Part shown: piece by piece, positions 1 to 8,928 of the stretch
Numbering within the stretch: position 1 is the stretch's first letter
Layout of the letters: the number at the start of each line of letters is the position of its first letter
DNA from: an uncultured Sphingopyxis sp.
Lineage (GTDB): Bacteria > Pseudomonadota > Alphaproteobacteria > Sphingomonadales > Sphingomonadaceae
Reading direction: 5' to 3'
NCBI RefSeq assembly: GCF_900078365.1
Contig: NZ_LT598653.1
Coordinates: forward strand, 2,356,001-2,420,000
Length of the DNA stretch: 64,000 nt
Position numbers and translations under genes: made by a program
Notes under the pieces: generated by a model
Told to the model about the DNA's origin: nothing
Seen by the model: the letters and a program-made list of their open reading frames with translations, nothing else
The model's database searches: none

Positions 1-800
1 CGCCGTCCTTCGGGGTCGTGGACGAGCGCCTTGCGCTGGAGCGCCGGGTCGATCTGGCCGTGCAGGCGGTGAACCGCGAGCGGCAGCCGCGCCTCCTCGA
101 CCGCCGCCGCGGCGCGCTCGATGTCGGCGGCGCCGGGGAGGAAGGTGAGCATATCCCCCTCGGGCTCATCGGTCAGCGCCTGCCGCACCGCGCCGAGCAC
201 CGACGCCTCGAGCCGGTCCTCGGCGCGGCGGCCGATATGGCGCAGCTCGAGCGGCCAGATCTTGCCCTCGCTCTTCACCACCGGCGCATCGCCGAGCAAG
301 GCGCCGAAGCGCACACCGTCGAGCGTCGCGGACATGGCGACGAGGCGGAGATCGTCGCGCAGCCCCTGCTGCGCGTCGATTGCCAATGCCAGCGCGAAAT
401 CGCCGTCGAGGCTGCGTTCATGGACCTCGTCGAACAGCACCGCCGACACGCCCTGAAGCTCTGGATCGGCGAGGATGCGGTTGCGGAACAGGCCGGGCGT
501 CATCACGAGCAGCCGCGTCGCCGCCGACTGCTTGCTGTCGAGCCGCGTCGCATAGCCGACCTTGCCGCCGGCCGCCTCGCCCATTTCCTCGGCAATCCGC
601 TCGGCCGCACCGCGCGCCGCGAGCCGGCGCGGCGACAGCAGCCACACCGCCCCCTTGCACCAAGGCTGATCGAGGATCGCGGGCGCGACGCGCGTCGTCT
701 TGCCCGCCCCCGGCGGCGCAACGACGACCGCATTGGGTTTCAGCAGCAGCGCCGCCATGATGTCGGGCAGCACCGCATCGATCGGCAGCGGCGGCCTCAT
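1..800 (-). CDS. hrpB: ATP-dependent helicase HrpB (C-terminal part beyond the window)
   Basis: DEAH/DExH-type RNA helicase family member. The first 266 or so codons are present and the frame stays open to base 1, so roughly two thirds of a typical 800-residue HrpB lies outside. Reading leftward from ATG at 798-800, the protein begins MRPPLPIDAVLPDI. It shows Walker A APPGAGKTT (about residues 28-36), the Walker B box DEVH (124-127) and motif III SAT (157-159). It starts 4 bp after the stop of the polyprenyl synthase gene, so the two are probably cotranscribed. The cellular role of HrpB is poorly defined in bacteria. Family identification is confident; completeness cannot be judged. Confidence 0.9.
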   Translation of the reverse strand, partial: MRPPLPIDAVLPDIMAALLLKPNAVVVAPPGAGKTTRVAPAILDQPWCKGAVWLLSPRRLAARGAAERIAEEMGEAAGGKVGYATRLDSKQSAATRLLVMTPGLFRNRILADPELQGVSAVLFDEVHERSLDGDFALALAIDAQQGLRDDLRLVAMSATLDGVRFGALLGDAPVVKSEGKIWPLELRHIGRRAEDRLEASVLGAVRQALTDEPEGDMLTFLPGAADIERAAAAVEEARLPLAVHRLHGQIDPALQRKALVHDPEGR

Positions 801-804
801 TGCC

Positions 805-1818
805 TCAATAGGCGCGCGCGACCGCGAAGGCGACCGCTTCGGTCAGCGCCGATTTCGCCTGGCTGGCGCGGAAGCCGCCGATCGCATCGACCGCGCGCTG
901 ACCATAATGGCGCGCGCGCGCCAGCGTGTCGGCGATCGCATCGTGGCTGTGGAGCAGCGACGTGGCGTAGGCGAGGTCCTCGTCCGAAATCTTGTGGCCG
1001 GTGATCGCCTGCTTCCAGAATTCGCGCTCCTCGGCGCTGCCGCGCGCATAGGCGAGGATGACGGGCAGCGTGACCTTGCCATCGCGGAAATCGTCGCCGA
1101 CGCCCTTGCCCATCGTCGCTTCGTCCGAGACATAGTCGATCGCGTCATCGACGAGCTGGAACGCGATGCCAAGGTTGCGGCCATAGGCGTCGAGGGCCGC
1201 TTCGGTCGCTTCGTCGCGTTCGGCGACGACCGCAGCGATCTTGCACGCGGCGGCGAACAGTTCGGCGGTCTTGGCGTTGATGATCGCGAGATACTGGTCC
1301 TCGCTCGTCTCGATCCGCCGCTGCGCCGAAAGCTGGTTGACCTCGCCCTCGGCGATCACCGCCGAGGCGCGGCTGAGAATCTTCAGGACCTTCAGCGATC
1401 CGTCCTCGACCATCACCTCGAACGCGCGGCTGAACAGGAAATCGCCGACGAGCACCGAGGCGCTGTTGCCCCAGATGATGTTCGCGGTCTTGCGCCCGCG
1501 GCGCAGGTCCGACTTGTCGACGACATCGTCGTGGAGCAGCGTCGCGGTGTGGATGAACTCGACCGCTGCGGCCAATTTGCAGTGACGGTGGCCCGGATAA
1601 TCGAGCAGCTTGCCGCACGCCAGGGTCAGCATCGGCCGCATCCGCTTGCCGCCGCCCGCGATCAAATGGCCGGCGAGTTCGGGGATCAACGGCACTTCGG
1701 ATTGCATGCGGTCGAGAATGACCGCATTGACCTCGTTCATGTCGGCGGCGACGAGCGCCATCATCGGGTCGAGCGAGGGCGGCCTCTGCCCATGCAGCTG
1801 ATGAATTTCGGCAGTCAT
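805..1818 (-). CDS. ispB: Polyprenyl (octaprenyl-type) diphosphate synthase
   Basis: Trans-prenyltransferase that elongates isopentenyl units onto FPP to make the quinone side chain. The 337-residue product has GGGKRMRP (55-62), the first aspartate-rich motif DDVVD (97-101) and the second DDAID (224-228), the Mg-diphosphate binding signature of the family. The start was set at MTAEIHQ (1818). An upstream in-frame ATG at 1908 would add 30 low-complexity residues and nearly touch the divergent chorismate mutase gene. hrpB follows 4 bp downstream. The chain length (C50 is usual in sphingomonads) cannot be read from the sequence. Confidence 0.93.
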   Translation of the reverse strand: MTAEIHQLHGQRPPSLDPMMALVAADMNEVNAVILDRMQSEVPLIPELAGHLIAGGGKRMRPMLTLACGKLLDYPGHRHCKLAAAVEFIHTATLLHDDVVDKSDLRRGRKTANIIWGNSASVLVGDFLFSRAFEVMVEDGSLKVLKILSRASAVIAEGEVNQLSAQRRIETSEDQYLAIINAKTAELFAAACKIAAVVAERDEATEAALDAYGRNLGIAFQLVDDAIDYVSDEATMGKGVGDDFRDGKVTLPVILAYARGSAEEREFWKQAITGHKISDEDLAYATSLLHSHDAIADTLARARHYGQRAVDAIGGFRASQAKSALTEAVAFAVARAY

Positions 1819-1922
1819 GACGCGGCGACCCTTGGCCGCGCGGTCGCGATTTTGCAACGACTTTCGGCTTGCATGACAGCCCCGCCCGGTGCCAAGCGTG
1901 CCGGGCATCAGAGGAGCCGCGC

Positions 1923-2210
1923 ATGGACGATCAGCTAAGCCGTTACCGCCAGAGCATCGACAATATCGATGCGGCGCTCGTCTATATGCTCGCCGAGCGG
2001 TTCAAGGTGACGAAGGCGGTCGGCGAACTCAAGGCGCGCGAAGGCCTGCCCCCCGCCGATCCCGGCCGCGAGGAGCGTCAGATCGAACGGCTCCGCGCCC
2101 TCGCCCGCGACGCCGACCTCGACCCCGATTTCACCGAGAAATTCCTGCGCTTCATCATCGACGAAGTGATCCGCCACCATCAGCAGGCGAAGCGGGAGCA
2201 GAGCGCATGA
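1923..2210 (+). CDS. Chorismate mutase, AroQ class (first of two)
   Basis: A 95-residue all-helical AroQ-type chorismate mutase (chorismate to prephenate, entry to Phe and Tyr synthesis). It shows the usual short helical pattern: the DxxDxxLVYMLAERF-like helix near residues 13-27, KAVGELKARE, then a C-terminal helix ending in IIDEVIRHHQ. It is divergent from ispB with a 104-bp gap. The stop overlaps the start of the GST gene (ATGA), so the two genes are translationally coupled. A second AroQ-type protein is encoded at 18312-18641. Family call is good; which of the two is the biosynthetic enzyme is open. Confidence 0.85.
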   Translation: MDDQLSRYRQSIDNIDAALVYMLAERFKVTKAVGELKAREGLPPADPGREERQIERLRALARDADLDPDFTEKFLRFIIDEVIRHHQQAKREQSA

Positions 2211-2902
2211 CCCTCGACCATCCGATCTTCGCGCGCTGGCCCGCGCAGCATCCGGACCGTATCCAGCTTTTCTCCGCGCCGACGCCAAACGGCGTGAAGG
2301 CGGGTATCATGCTGGAGGAAACAGGCCTTCCTTACGAGCCGCACCGGATCGACATCATGGCGAACGAAAGCCATGATCCGGCCTTCCTCGCGCTCAACCC
2401 CAACGGCAAGATTCCGGCGATCTACGACCCCGACGGGCCGGGCGGCAAACCGCTCGCGCTGTTCGAATCGGGAGCGATCCTGATCTATCTCGCCGACAAA
2501 AGCGGCCAGTTCCTCTCGGCCGATCCGGCGGAACGCTACGAGACGATCCAGTGGGTGATGTGGCAGATGGGCGGCGTCGGTCCGATGTTCGGCCAGCTCG
2601 GCTTTTTCAACAAATTCGCCGGCAAGGACTATGAGGACAAGCGCCCGCGTGACCGCTACGCGGCCGAATCCGCACGGCTGCTCGGCGTGCTCGACGCGCG
2701 GCTCGACGGGCGGGCGTGGGTCATGGGCGACGACTACAGCATCGCCGATATTTCGCTGTTCGGCTGGGTGCGCAATCTGATCGGATTCTACGAAGCGCGC
2801 GAGATTGTCGGGTTCGATCGCTTTGCGCGTGTCCAGCGCTGGCTGGATGCGGGGCTGGCGCGGCCGGGCGTGCAGCGCGGGCTGGAAGTCACGGCGGCGT
2901 GA
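2207..2902 (+). CDS. Glutathione S-transferase, YghU/YfcG-like
   Basis: A 231-residue protein with an N-terminal thioredoxin fold and a C-terminal helical GST domain. The N-terminal active-site region reads SAPTPNGVKAGIML, as in the Nu-class YghU/YfcG disulfide-bond oxidoreductases, which lack a catalytic Tyr or Cys. The glutathione gamma-Glu site is FESGAILIYLAD, and the C-terminal domain carries the N-capping motif region DYSIADISLFGW. It overlaps the chorismate mutase stop by 4 bp (ATGA). The physiological substrate is unknown; disulfide reductase or peroxidase activity on glutathione conjugates is the family expectation. Confidence 0.9.
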   Translation: MTLDHPIFARWPAQHPDRIQLFSAPTPNGVKAGIMLEETGLPYEPHRIDIMANESHDPAFLALNPNGKIPAIYDPDGPGGKPLALFESGAILIYLADKSGQFLSADPAERYETIQWVMWQMGGVGPMFGQLGFFNKFAGKDYEDKRPRDRYAAESARLLGVLDARLDGRAWVMGDDYSIADISLFGWVRNLIGFYEAREIVGFDRFARVQRWLDAGLARPGVQRGLEVTAA

Positions 2903-2948
2903 GCGAGGCGGGTTTCGGCCGGAAGGCCACGCTTGGTATCTCATAACT

Positions 2949-3027
2949 CGTCATTCCCGCGAAAGCGGGAACCCAGTGTGGGGTCAGCCGACGCACGCTC
3001 TGGGTTCCCGCCTTCGCGGGAATGACG
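2949..3027. repeat. Palindromic intergenic repeat (CGTCATTCCCGCGAAAGCGGG type)
   Basis: Two inverted halves: CGTCATTCCCGCGAAAGCGG starts at 2949 and its near complement ends at 3027, around a spacer of about 25 bp. It lies between the GST gene and the convergent sensor kinase gene, where it could also act as a bidirectional transcription barrier. No coding function. Confidence 0.8.
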
Positions 3028-3070
3028 AAGGTAGATAACCTCCGCCCTTCACCCCAAAGCCGGCCTGATT

Positions 3071-4462
3071 CTAGCCCGCCGGCAGCCTGAGCCGCACCAG
3101 CAGCCCGCCCAGATCCTCACTCTCTTCGAGCGCGATGCCGCCGCCGTAGATCTCCGCGACGTCGCGCACGATCGCCAGGCCCAGCCCGGTCCCCGGCTTG
3201 CCGCTGTCGAGCCGCACGCCGCGGTCGACCACGCGGTCGCGGTCGGCGGGCGAGATGCCAGCGCCGTCGTCCTCGATCAATATCTCGGCCATATCGCCTT
3301 CGCGCCCGATCGTGACGAAGACGCTGCCGCCGCCATATTTGGCCGCGTTTTCGAGCAGATTGCCGATGAGCTCGTCGAGGTCCTGCCGCTCGACGCGCAC
3401 GATAATCTCCTTGTCGCCCGCCGCGTCGAGCCGCACATCGGGGTAGAGCGCGGCGACCGCGCGCGACACGCTGCCGACGCTGTCCCATACCCGCGCGCGC
3501 GCCTGCGCCGCGCCGCGGCGTCCGACGGCGCGGGCGCGGGCGAGATGATGATCGACCTGCCGCTGCATCGTCGCCGCCTCGCGCCGCACCGTCTCGGCCA
3601 GTTCGCTATCCGAACTGGTCGCGCTGTTGACGAGCACGGTGAGCGGCGTTTTCAGCGCATGGGCAAGATTTCCGGCATGAAGCCGCGCTTCCTCCGCCTG
3701 TTTCTCGTTATGCGCGAGCAGCGCGTTGAGTTCGTCGACCATCGGCTGCACTTCCAGCGGCAGCGGCGCGGTGACGCGGCGGTTCTGCCCGCCGCGCATC
3801 GCCGCGATCGCGCGCCGGATATGGCGCAGCGGCCACAGGCCATAGAAGGTCTGAAGCGCCGCGAGGATGATCAGGCCGAGCCCGAGCAGCGCGAGGCTGG
3901 GGACCAGCGTCTGCCGCACCGCGCTGACCTGCGCATCGAGCGCCTCGCGCGACTGTGCGATCTGGTACCGCCAATTGGTCCCACTCCCCGGCAGGATGAC
4001 GTTGCGTTCGAGCACGCGCAATTCCTCGTCGGGGAATTGGACGCTGTCATAGGTGTGGATCTGGTTGTCGATATGCGGCGTCGGCGCCGTCAACGTGCGC
4101 TCCCACAGCGAGCGCGAGCGATAGGGTTCCTGCCCGCCGCCGCTGATCTGCCAGTAAAGGCCGCTATAGGGCTCGAGGAAACGCTGGTCGCCGAGCGGCT
4201 CGATCAGCCGCACTTCGCCGTCGGGGCCGATTTCCGACGAGCGGATCATCGCGATCAGCACATATTCGAGGCCTGAATCGAAATTGCGCGTGATCGCGTT
4301 CTTCAGCACCTGATCGAGCGCGAAGCCGCCGCCGATCAGCAGCACCGAAATCCACAAGGCCGCGATCGCGATCATGCGTCGCGCCAGCGAGCCGGTCATG
4401 CGGCTGGTCAGGGCGGGACGCAAAGCGGGGTCCAAACCCTCCGCCTTTTCATCCTCCGTCAT
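3071..4462 (-). CDS. Sensor histidine kinase, two-component
   Basis: Inner-membrane sensor kinase of 463 residues that partners the adjacent OmpR-type regulator. TM1 is at about 31-51 and TM2 at about 186-209, enclosing a periplasmic sensor of about 135 residues; a HAMP-like segment follows. The H-box is LAHALKTPL with phospho-acceptor His268, the N-box NLLENAAKYGG (Asn371), G1 DDGAGIS (398-404) and G2 GTGLGLA (424-430). The first ATG (4460-4462) lies inside a palindromic repeat; Met22 (MTGSLARRM, start 4399) is a plausible alternative. It is third in the order PepSY protein / regulator / kinase. The layout resembles PhoQ-like kinases, but the signal is not identifiable. Confidence 0.92.
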   Translation of the reverse strand: MTEDEKAEGLDPALRPALTSRMTGSLARRMIAIAALWISVLLIGGGFALDQVLKNAITRNFDSGLEYVLIAMIRSSEIGPDGEVRLIEPLGDQRFLEPYSGLYWQISGGGQEPYRSRSLWERTLTAPTPHIDNQIHTYDSVQFPDEELRVLERNVILPGSGTNWRYQIAQSREALDAQVSAVRQTLVPSLALLGLGLIILAALQTFYGLWPLRHIRRAIAAMRGGQNRRVTAPLPLEVQPMVDELNALLAHNEKQAEEARLHAGNLAHALKTPLTVLVNSATSSDSELAETVRREAATMQRQVDHHLARARAVGRRGAAQARARVWDSVGSVSRAVAALYPDVRLDAAGDKEIIVRVERQDLDELIGNLLENAAKYGGGSVFVTIGREGDMAEILIEDDGAGISPADRDRVVDRGVRLDSGKPGTGLGLAIVRDVAEIYGGGIALEESEDLGGLLVRLRLPAG

Positions 4463-4566
4463 CCCGGCGAAGGCCGGGATCTCGCCGGTGCGTCATGACG
4501 ATAGGGCGAGGCCCCGGCCCCTCCGCCTGCCTTGCAGACGCTCAGGACAGGTTTCGCCGGGATGAC
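4457..4566. repeat. REPIN-like palindromic repeat, CATCCCGG family
   Basis: It begins CGTCATCCCGGCGAAGGCCG and ends with the inverted TTTCGCCGGGATGACG, spacer about 70 bp. The left half, including the internal GGGATCTCGCCGGTGCGTC, is shared with the repeats at 26101 and 27883. It sits between the response regulator stop and the kinase start, and its left edge supplies the kinase's most upstream ATG. Confidence 0.75.
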
Positions 4567-4592
4567 GGCAAGAGAACGGAGCCCGCTCATTT

Positions 4593-5258
4593 TCAACCCT
4601 GCGGATCGTCGAGCTGGTAGCCGAGCCCGCGGATCGTCGTGATGATGTCGGCGCCCAGTTTTTTGCGGATGCGCGTGACGAACACTTCGATCGTGTTCGA
4701 ATCGCGGTCGAAATCCTGATCGTAGATATGCTCGATCAGCTCGGTGCGCGACACGACCTTGCCCTTGTGATGGAGGAGGTAGGACAGCAGCTTATATTCC
4801 TGCGCGGTCAGCTTCACCGGCTCGCCGGCAAGCGTGACGCGGCCCGAGCGCGTGTCGAGGCGGACGTCGCCCGCGATCAGCTCGCTCGACGCATTGCCCG
4901 ACGCGCGGCGGATCAGCGCGCGCAGCCGCGCGATCAGCTCCTCGGTCTGAAAGGGCTTGGCAAGATAGTCGTCGGCGCCGGCATCGAGCCCGGCGACCTT
5001 GTCCGACCAGCTGTCGCGCGCGGTCAGCACGAGCACCGGGAAATTGCGCTTTTCGCGGCGCCAGCGGTCGAGCACGGTCAGCCCGTCGATTTCGGGCAGC
5101 CCGAGATCGAGGATCGCCGCGTCATAGGTTTCGGTCGAGCCCAGAAAATGCCCGTCCTCGCCATCGGTCGCGAGATCGACGGCATAGCCCGCCCCTTCCA
5201 GCGTCGCCTTGAGCTGCGGGCCCAGCGTGGGTTCGTCCTCGACAATCAAAATCCGCAT
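4593..5258 (-). CDS. Response regulator, OmpR/PhoP family
   Basis: A DNA-binding response regulator of 221 residues. The receiver domain has the acidic pocket EDE (7-9), phospho-acceptor Asp51 in AAILDLGLPEIDG, Thr79 and Lys101 (LAKPF). The C-terminal winged helix (about 127-217) contains LTAQEYKLLSYLLHHKGKVV and ends TIRGLGYQL, typical of the Trans_reg_C domain. It is transcribed upstream of its kinase with about 130 bp between them, filled by a REPIN-like repeat. A PepSY-type periplasmic protein is encoded just upstream. Confidence 0.95.
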   Translation of the reverse strand: MRILIVEDEPTLGPQLKATLEGAGYAVDLATDGEDGHFLGSTETYDAAILDLGLPEIDGLTVLDRWRREKRNFPVLVLTARDSWSDKVAGLDAGADDYLAKPFQTEELIARLRALIRRASGNASSELIAGDVRLDTRSGRVTLAGEPVKLTAQEYKLLSYLLHHKGKVVSRTELIEHIYDQDFDRDSNTIEVFVTRIRKKLGADIITTIRGLGYQLDDPQG

Positions 5259-5375
5259 TCAGGCGCCTTTCCTTTGCGAAACCGAACAGGGCGGCCGCAT
5301 GTTTCGACTGTGTATCAAGTCCGAACGTTCATCGCAAAATCTCGTTGCGGCGAAACGAACGGTCCTTTGGAATTG

Positions 5376-5684
5376 TCAGGGTTTGCGGCCGACGATCCGG
5401 CCGGTTCGGGCATCGACATAGACGACGACGACCTGGCTGCCGTCCATGAACTTCAGCTTGTAGAGCATCCGCCCCGCGTCGAACTGCGGTCCGCCAAGAT
5501 AGGTCATGTCGTTATAGGGCGGCCGCGAACGAATATCGGCGACCAGCTTGCCCAGCGGAACCACCTGGCCCTGTGCCGCCGCCTGGCGCAGATTGTCCTG
5601 GTCGCGATTGCCGCGCGCGGCCGCGGGCGCGCCTGCCGACAGGAGCAGCGCGGAAATCAGCGAAAGGGTCAGGGTGCGGGTCAT
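5376..5684 (-). CDS. PepSY-like periplasmic protein
   Basis: A 102-residue protein with a signal peptide (MTRTLTLSLISALLLSAGAPAAA) and a small beta-rich domain ending in the PepSY-like signature VVYVDARTGRIVGRKP. PepSY proteins are small extracytoplasmic modules often encoded beside PhoPQ-type systems and peptidases; their exact role is usually unknown. It precedes the response regulator gene by 117 bp on the same strand, so it may belong to the same regulon or sense the same stimulus. Supported by signal peptide, length and C-terminal motif; no enzyme motif is seen. Confidence 0.75.
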   Translation of the reverse strand: MTRTLTLSLISALLLSAGAPAAARGNRDQDNLRQAAAQGQVVPLGKLVADIRSRPPYNDMTYLGGPQFDAGRMLYKLKFMDGSQVVVVYVDARTGRIVGRKP

Positions 5685-5771
5685 GGCCGTTTCTCTAACG
5701 CGAAAGCATTGAATAGGCGATGAATGGGCGAGTCAGCCCGGATATGGGTTCCACCATGGTCAGAGAGGCCA

Positions 5772-5846
5772 TGGTGGGCGCGACAGGGATTGAACCTGTG
5801 ACCCCACCCGTGTGAAGGGTGTGCTCTACCGCTGAGCTACGCGCCC
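5772..5846 (-). tRNA. tRNA-Val (anticodon CAC)
   Basis: Reading leftward from 5846, the transcript starts GGGCGCGUAGCUCAGCGGUA and folds into a cloverleaf. The anticodon loop UUCACAC gives anticodon CAC, decoding GUG. The T arm is GGUUCAAUCCC and the acceptor stem GGGCGCG pairs with CGCGCCC. CCA is encoded (5772-5774). It lies downstream of the HU gene on the same strand, an arrangement common in alphaproteobacteria. Confidence 0.96.
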
Positions 5847-5968
5847 GTCCCGGTGCGAACCGATGGTCCGGCGTCCGAAAGCCGGATGTCCATAGCCGCT
5901 GGCGCGGGTAATGCAACGCCCATTTGCCCGAAATTTCGCCCACTGAGTCCGTCTGGCCGATATTCATG

Positions 5969-6000
5969 CAAATCGGGCCGCAGCTTGCGCCACGGCCCGA
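5969..6000 (-). terminator. Rho-independent terminator after the HU gene
   Basis: On the minus strand an 8-bp perfect stem TCGGGCCG / CGGCCCGA (5993-6000 with 5973-5980) encloses a 12-base loop and is followed by ATTTGC. It begins 30 bp after the HU stop. The U-tract is short, so termination may be partial. Confidence 0.6.
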
Positions 6001-6029
6001 GATGTTTTCACCAAAAGGCGCGGGCCAAC

Positions 6030-6302
6030 TTAGTTGACGGCGTCCTTGAGGGCCTTGCCGGCCTTGAACTTCGGCTGGTTCGACGCCGCGATGGTCATCG
6101 TTTCGCCGGTGCGCGGGTTGCGACCGGTCGATGCCTTGCGCTTGCTGACCGCGAAGGTGCCGAAACCGACGAGACGGACTTCGCCGCCCTTCTTCAGCGA
6201 ACCCGTGATCGCGTCGAAGACGGCTTCCACGGCCTTGCTGGCATCACCCTTGGTCAGGCCGCTCGAATCGGCGACGGCGGCGATCAGGTCTTGTTTGTTC
6301 AT
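6030..6302 (-). CDS. hupB: DNA-binding protein HU
   Basis: A nucleoid-associated DNA-bending protein of 90 residues, the usual HU length. It shows MNKQDLIAAVA at the N-terminus, the conserved GFGTF turn, and the beta-arm segment GRNPRTGETMTI with the intercalating proline (RNP). Gene order lon / HU / tRNA-Val is typical of sphingomonads. A terminator follows at 5969-6000. Probably expressed from its own promoter in the 168-bp gap after lon. Confidence 0.97.
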   Translation of the reverse strand: MNKQDLIAAVADSSGLTKGDASKAVEAVFDAITGSLKKGGEVRLVGFGTFAVSKRKASTGRNPRTGETMTIAASNQPKFKAGKALKDAVN

Positions 6303-6470
6303 GCCTAAGGAACCCCTGCATTATGGTTGAATGATTCTCATGGCCCGAAGCCATGGCGCGCCACTAACGATGTTTGCCCCTGTCTTGTCAAAGCAAAAAA
6401 GGGCGAAAAACGTCCCAAAACGCCGATTTTGCGACGAATTCGGGACGAAATGCCCTCGCGCAGCGACGCG

Positions 6471-8867
6471 TCAGTGCCGAATCGCCGTTTCGGGGTCGCT
6501 TCCCGGCGGCACCGGCGGCGACGCGGCCAGCTCGTCGGCCTCGGTCCATTCGATCGGCACGACCGGCGACACCAGCGCTTCCGCCAGCACCTGATCGACG
6601 TGACTGACCGGGATGATTTTCAGCCCGCTCGTGATATTTGCCGGGATTTCAACAAGGTCCTTTTCATTCTCCTCGGGGATCAGCACCGTCTTGATGCCGC
6701 CGCGAAGCGCGGCGAGCAGCTTTTCCTTGAGCCCGCCGATCGCGAGCACACGGCCGCGCAGCGTGACCTCGCCGGTCATCGCGACATCCTTGCGCACCGC
6801 GATGCCGGTGAGGGTCGAGATCATCGCGGTGACCATGCCGACGCCCGCCGACGGGCCATCCTTCGGTACCGCGCCTTCGGGCAAGTGGATGTGAATGTCC
6901 TTGCGCGCGAACAGGCTGGGTTTGATGCCATAGCTCGGCGCGCGCGCCTTCACGAAGGAAAGCGCCGCCTGCACCGACTCGGTCATCACCTCGCCGAGCT
7001 TACCAGTCGTGCGCACCTGACCCTTGCCCGACGCGGTGACCGCCTCGATCGTCAGCAATTCGCCGCCGACCTCGGTCCATGCGAGCCCGGTGACGGCGCC
7101 GATCTGATCCTCGAGATCGCTGATGCCATGCTTGTACTTCCGCACGCCCGAGAAGTCGGAGAGGTTTTCGGGCGTGATCGTCACGCTTTCCGTCTTGCCT
7201 TCGAGAATGCGACGCAGCGCCTTGCGCGCAAGCTTGGCGATCTCGCGTTCGAGCGTGCGCACGCCCGCCTCGCGGGTGTAATAGCGGATGAGGTCGCGCA
7301 GACCGTCCTCGGTCAGCTCGAATTCATGCGGCTTCAGCCCGTGCGCCTCGACCTGCTTGGCGACCAGGTGGCGCTTCGCGATCTCGACCTTCTCGTCCTC
7401 GGTATAGCCTTCGAGCCGGATGATCTCCATGCGGTCGAGCAGCGGCTGCGGCAGGTTCAGCGAGTTGGCCGTCGTCACGAACATGATGTCCGAAAGATCG
7501 ACGTCGATTTCCAGATAATGGTCCTGGAACTTCGCATTCTGTTCGGGGTCGAGCACCTCGAGCAGCGCCGACGCCGGATCCCCGCGGAAATCCTGGCCGA
7601 GCTTGTCGATCTCGTCGAGCAGGAACAGCGGGTTCATCGTGCCCGCCTTTTTGAGGTTGGTCACGATCTTGCCCGGCAGCGAGCCGATGTAGGTGCGGCG
7701 GTGGCCGCGGATTTCGGCTTCGTCGCGCACGCCGCCCAGCGACTGGCGCACGAATTCGCGGCCCGTCGCCTTCGCGATCGAGCGGCCGAGCGAGGTCTTG
7801 CCGACGCCCGGGGGGCCGACGAGACAGAGGATCGGGCCCTTCAGCTTGTTGGTGCGCGCCTGCACCGCCAGATATTCGACGATCCGGTCCTTGACCTTTT
7901 CGAGCGCATAATGGTCGTCGTCGAGGATCGCCTGCGCCTTGGCGATATCCTTCTTGAGCTTCGACTTCTTGCCCCACGGCAGGCCGATCAGCGTGTCGAG
8001 ATAGTTGCGCACGACCGTCGCTTCGGCCGACATCGGCGCCATCGCGCGCAGCTTCTTGAGCTCGGCCTGCGCCTTCGCCTTGGCTTCCTTCGACATTTTG
8101 AGGCTGTCGATCTTGAGCTGGAGCTCGGCGAGGTCGTCGCCGCCCTCGCCATTGTCGTTGCCGAGTTCGCGCTGGATCGCCTTCAACTGCTCGTTGAGAT
8201 AATATTCGCGCTGGCTCTTTTCCATCTGGCGCTTCACGCGGCCGCGAATCTTCTTTTCGACCTGCAACACACCCAGCTCGCCCTCCATGAAGGCGAAGAC
8301 CATTTCGAGCCGCTTCGACGGCGCATCCTCGACGAGCAAGGCCTGCTTGTCGGAAACCTTGATGTTGAGATTCCCCGCAACCGAATCGGCGAGGCGCGAG
8401 GCGTCGTCGATCTGCGACAGCTGGACCGCGGTTTCGGCGGGCATCTTCTTGTTGAGCTTGGCGTAATTTTCGAACTGATCGACGACCGAACGCATCAGCG
8501 CGGCGGTATCGACACTGTCGTCGGCGGTGTCGGCGATCGGCTTGACGCTCGCCATCACCGCCTTGTCCTCGTCTGCGAGGCCGAGCAGCTTCGCACGCTC
8601 CTTGCCCTCGACGAGCACACGGACGGTGCCGTCGGGAAGCTTCAGAAGCTGCAACACGGTGGCGATCACGCCGGTGTCGTAAAGGTCGTCGCGCTGCGGG
8701 TCGTCCTCGCCGGGATCGAGCTGGGCGACGAGGAAGATTTCCTTGTCGGATTCCATCGCCGCTTCGAGCGCGGCGACCGAACGGTCGCGGCCGACGAACA
8801 GCGGCACGATCATGTGCGGGAAAACGACGATGTCACGCAGCGGAAGAAGGGGATAAGATTGCGTCAT
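6471..8867 (-). CDS. lon: ATP-dependent protease La (Lon)
   Basis: A 798-residue cytosolic AAA+ serine protease that degrades misfolded and regulatory proteins. The N-terminal substrate domain begins YPLLPLRDIVVFPHM. Walker A is GPPGVGKTS (351-359) and Walker B FLLDEIDK (415-422). The protease domain has the catalytic Ser673 in KDGPSAGVGM and Lys716 in GGLKEKLLAA, the spacing seen in E. coli Lon (679/722). The full family length is present. A candidate heat-shock type promoter lies at 8929-8958. Confidence 0.98.
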   Translation of the reverse strand: MTQSYPLLPLRDIVVFPHMIVPLFVGRDRSVAALEAAMESDKEIFLVAQLDPGEDDPQRDDLYDTGVIATVLQLLKLPDGTVRVLVEGKERAKLLGLADEDKAVMASVKPIADTADDSVDTAALMRSVVDQFENYAKLNKKMPAETAVQLSQIDDASRLADSVAGNLNIKVSDKQALLVEDAPSKRLEMVFAFMEGELGVLQVEKKIRGRVKRQMEKSQREYYLNEQLKAIQRELGNDNGEGGDDLAELQLKIDSLKMSKEAKAKAQAELKKLRAMAPMSAEATVVRNYLDTLIGLPWGKKSKLKKDIAKAQAILDDDHYALEKVKDRIVEYLAVQARTNKLKGPILCLVGPPGVGKTSLGRSIAKATGREFVRQSLGGVRDEAEIRGHRRTYIGSLPGKIVTNLKKAGTMNPLFLLDEIDKLGQDFRGDPASALLEVLDPEQNAKFQDHYLEIDVDLSDIMFVTTANSLNLPQPLLDRMEIIRLEGYTEDEKVEIAKRHLVAKQVEAHGLKPHEFELTEDGLRDLIRYYTREAGVRTLEREIAKLARKALRRILEGKTESVTITPENLSDFSGVRKYKHGISDLEDQIGAVTGLAWTEVGGELLTIEAVTASGKGQVRTTGKLGEVMTESVQAALSFVKARAPSYGIKPSLFARKDIHIHLPEGAVPKDGPSAGVGMVTAMISTLTGIAVRKDVAMTGEVTLRGRVLAIGGLKEKLLAALRGGIKTVLIPEENEKDLVEIPANITSGLKIIPVSHVDQVLAEALVSPVVPIEWTEADELAASPPVPPGSDPETAIRH

Positions 8868-8928
8868 TACGGCTCCTGGACGGGCCCCGCGACCGGGCGC
8901 ACCGCCCTTCTTATAGGTGGTTCGTCGC

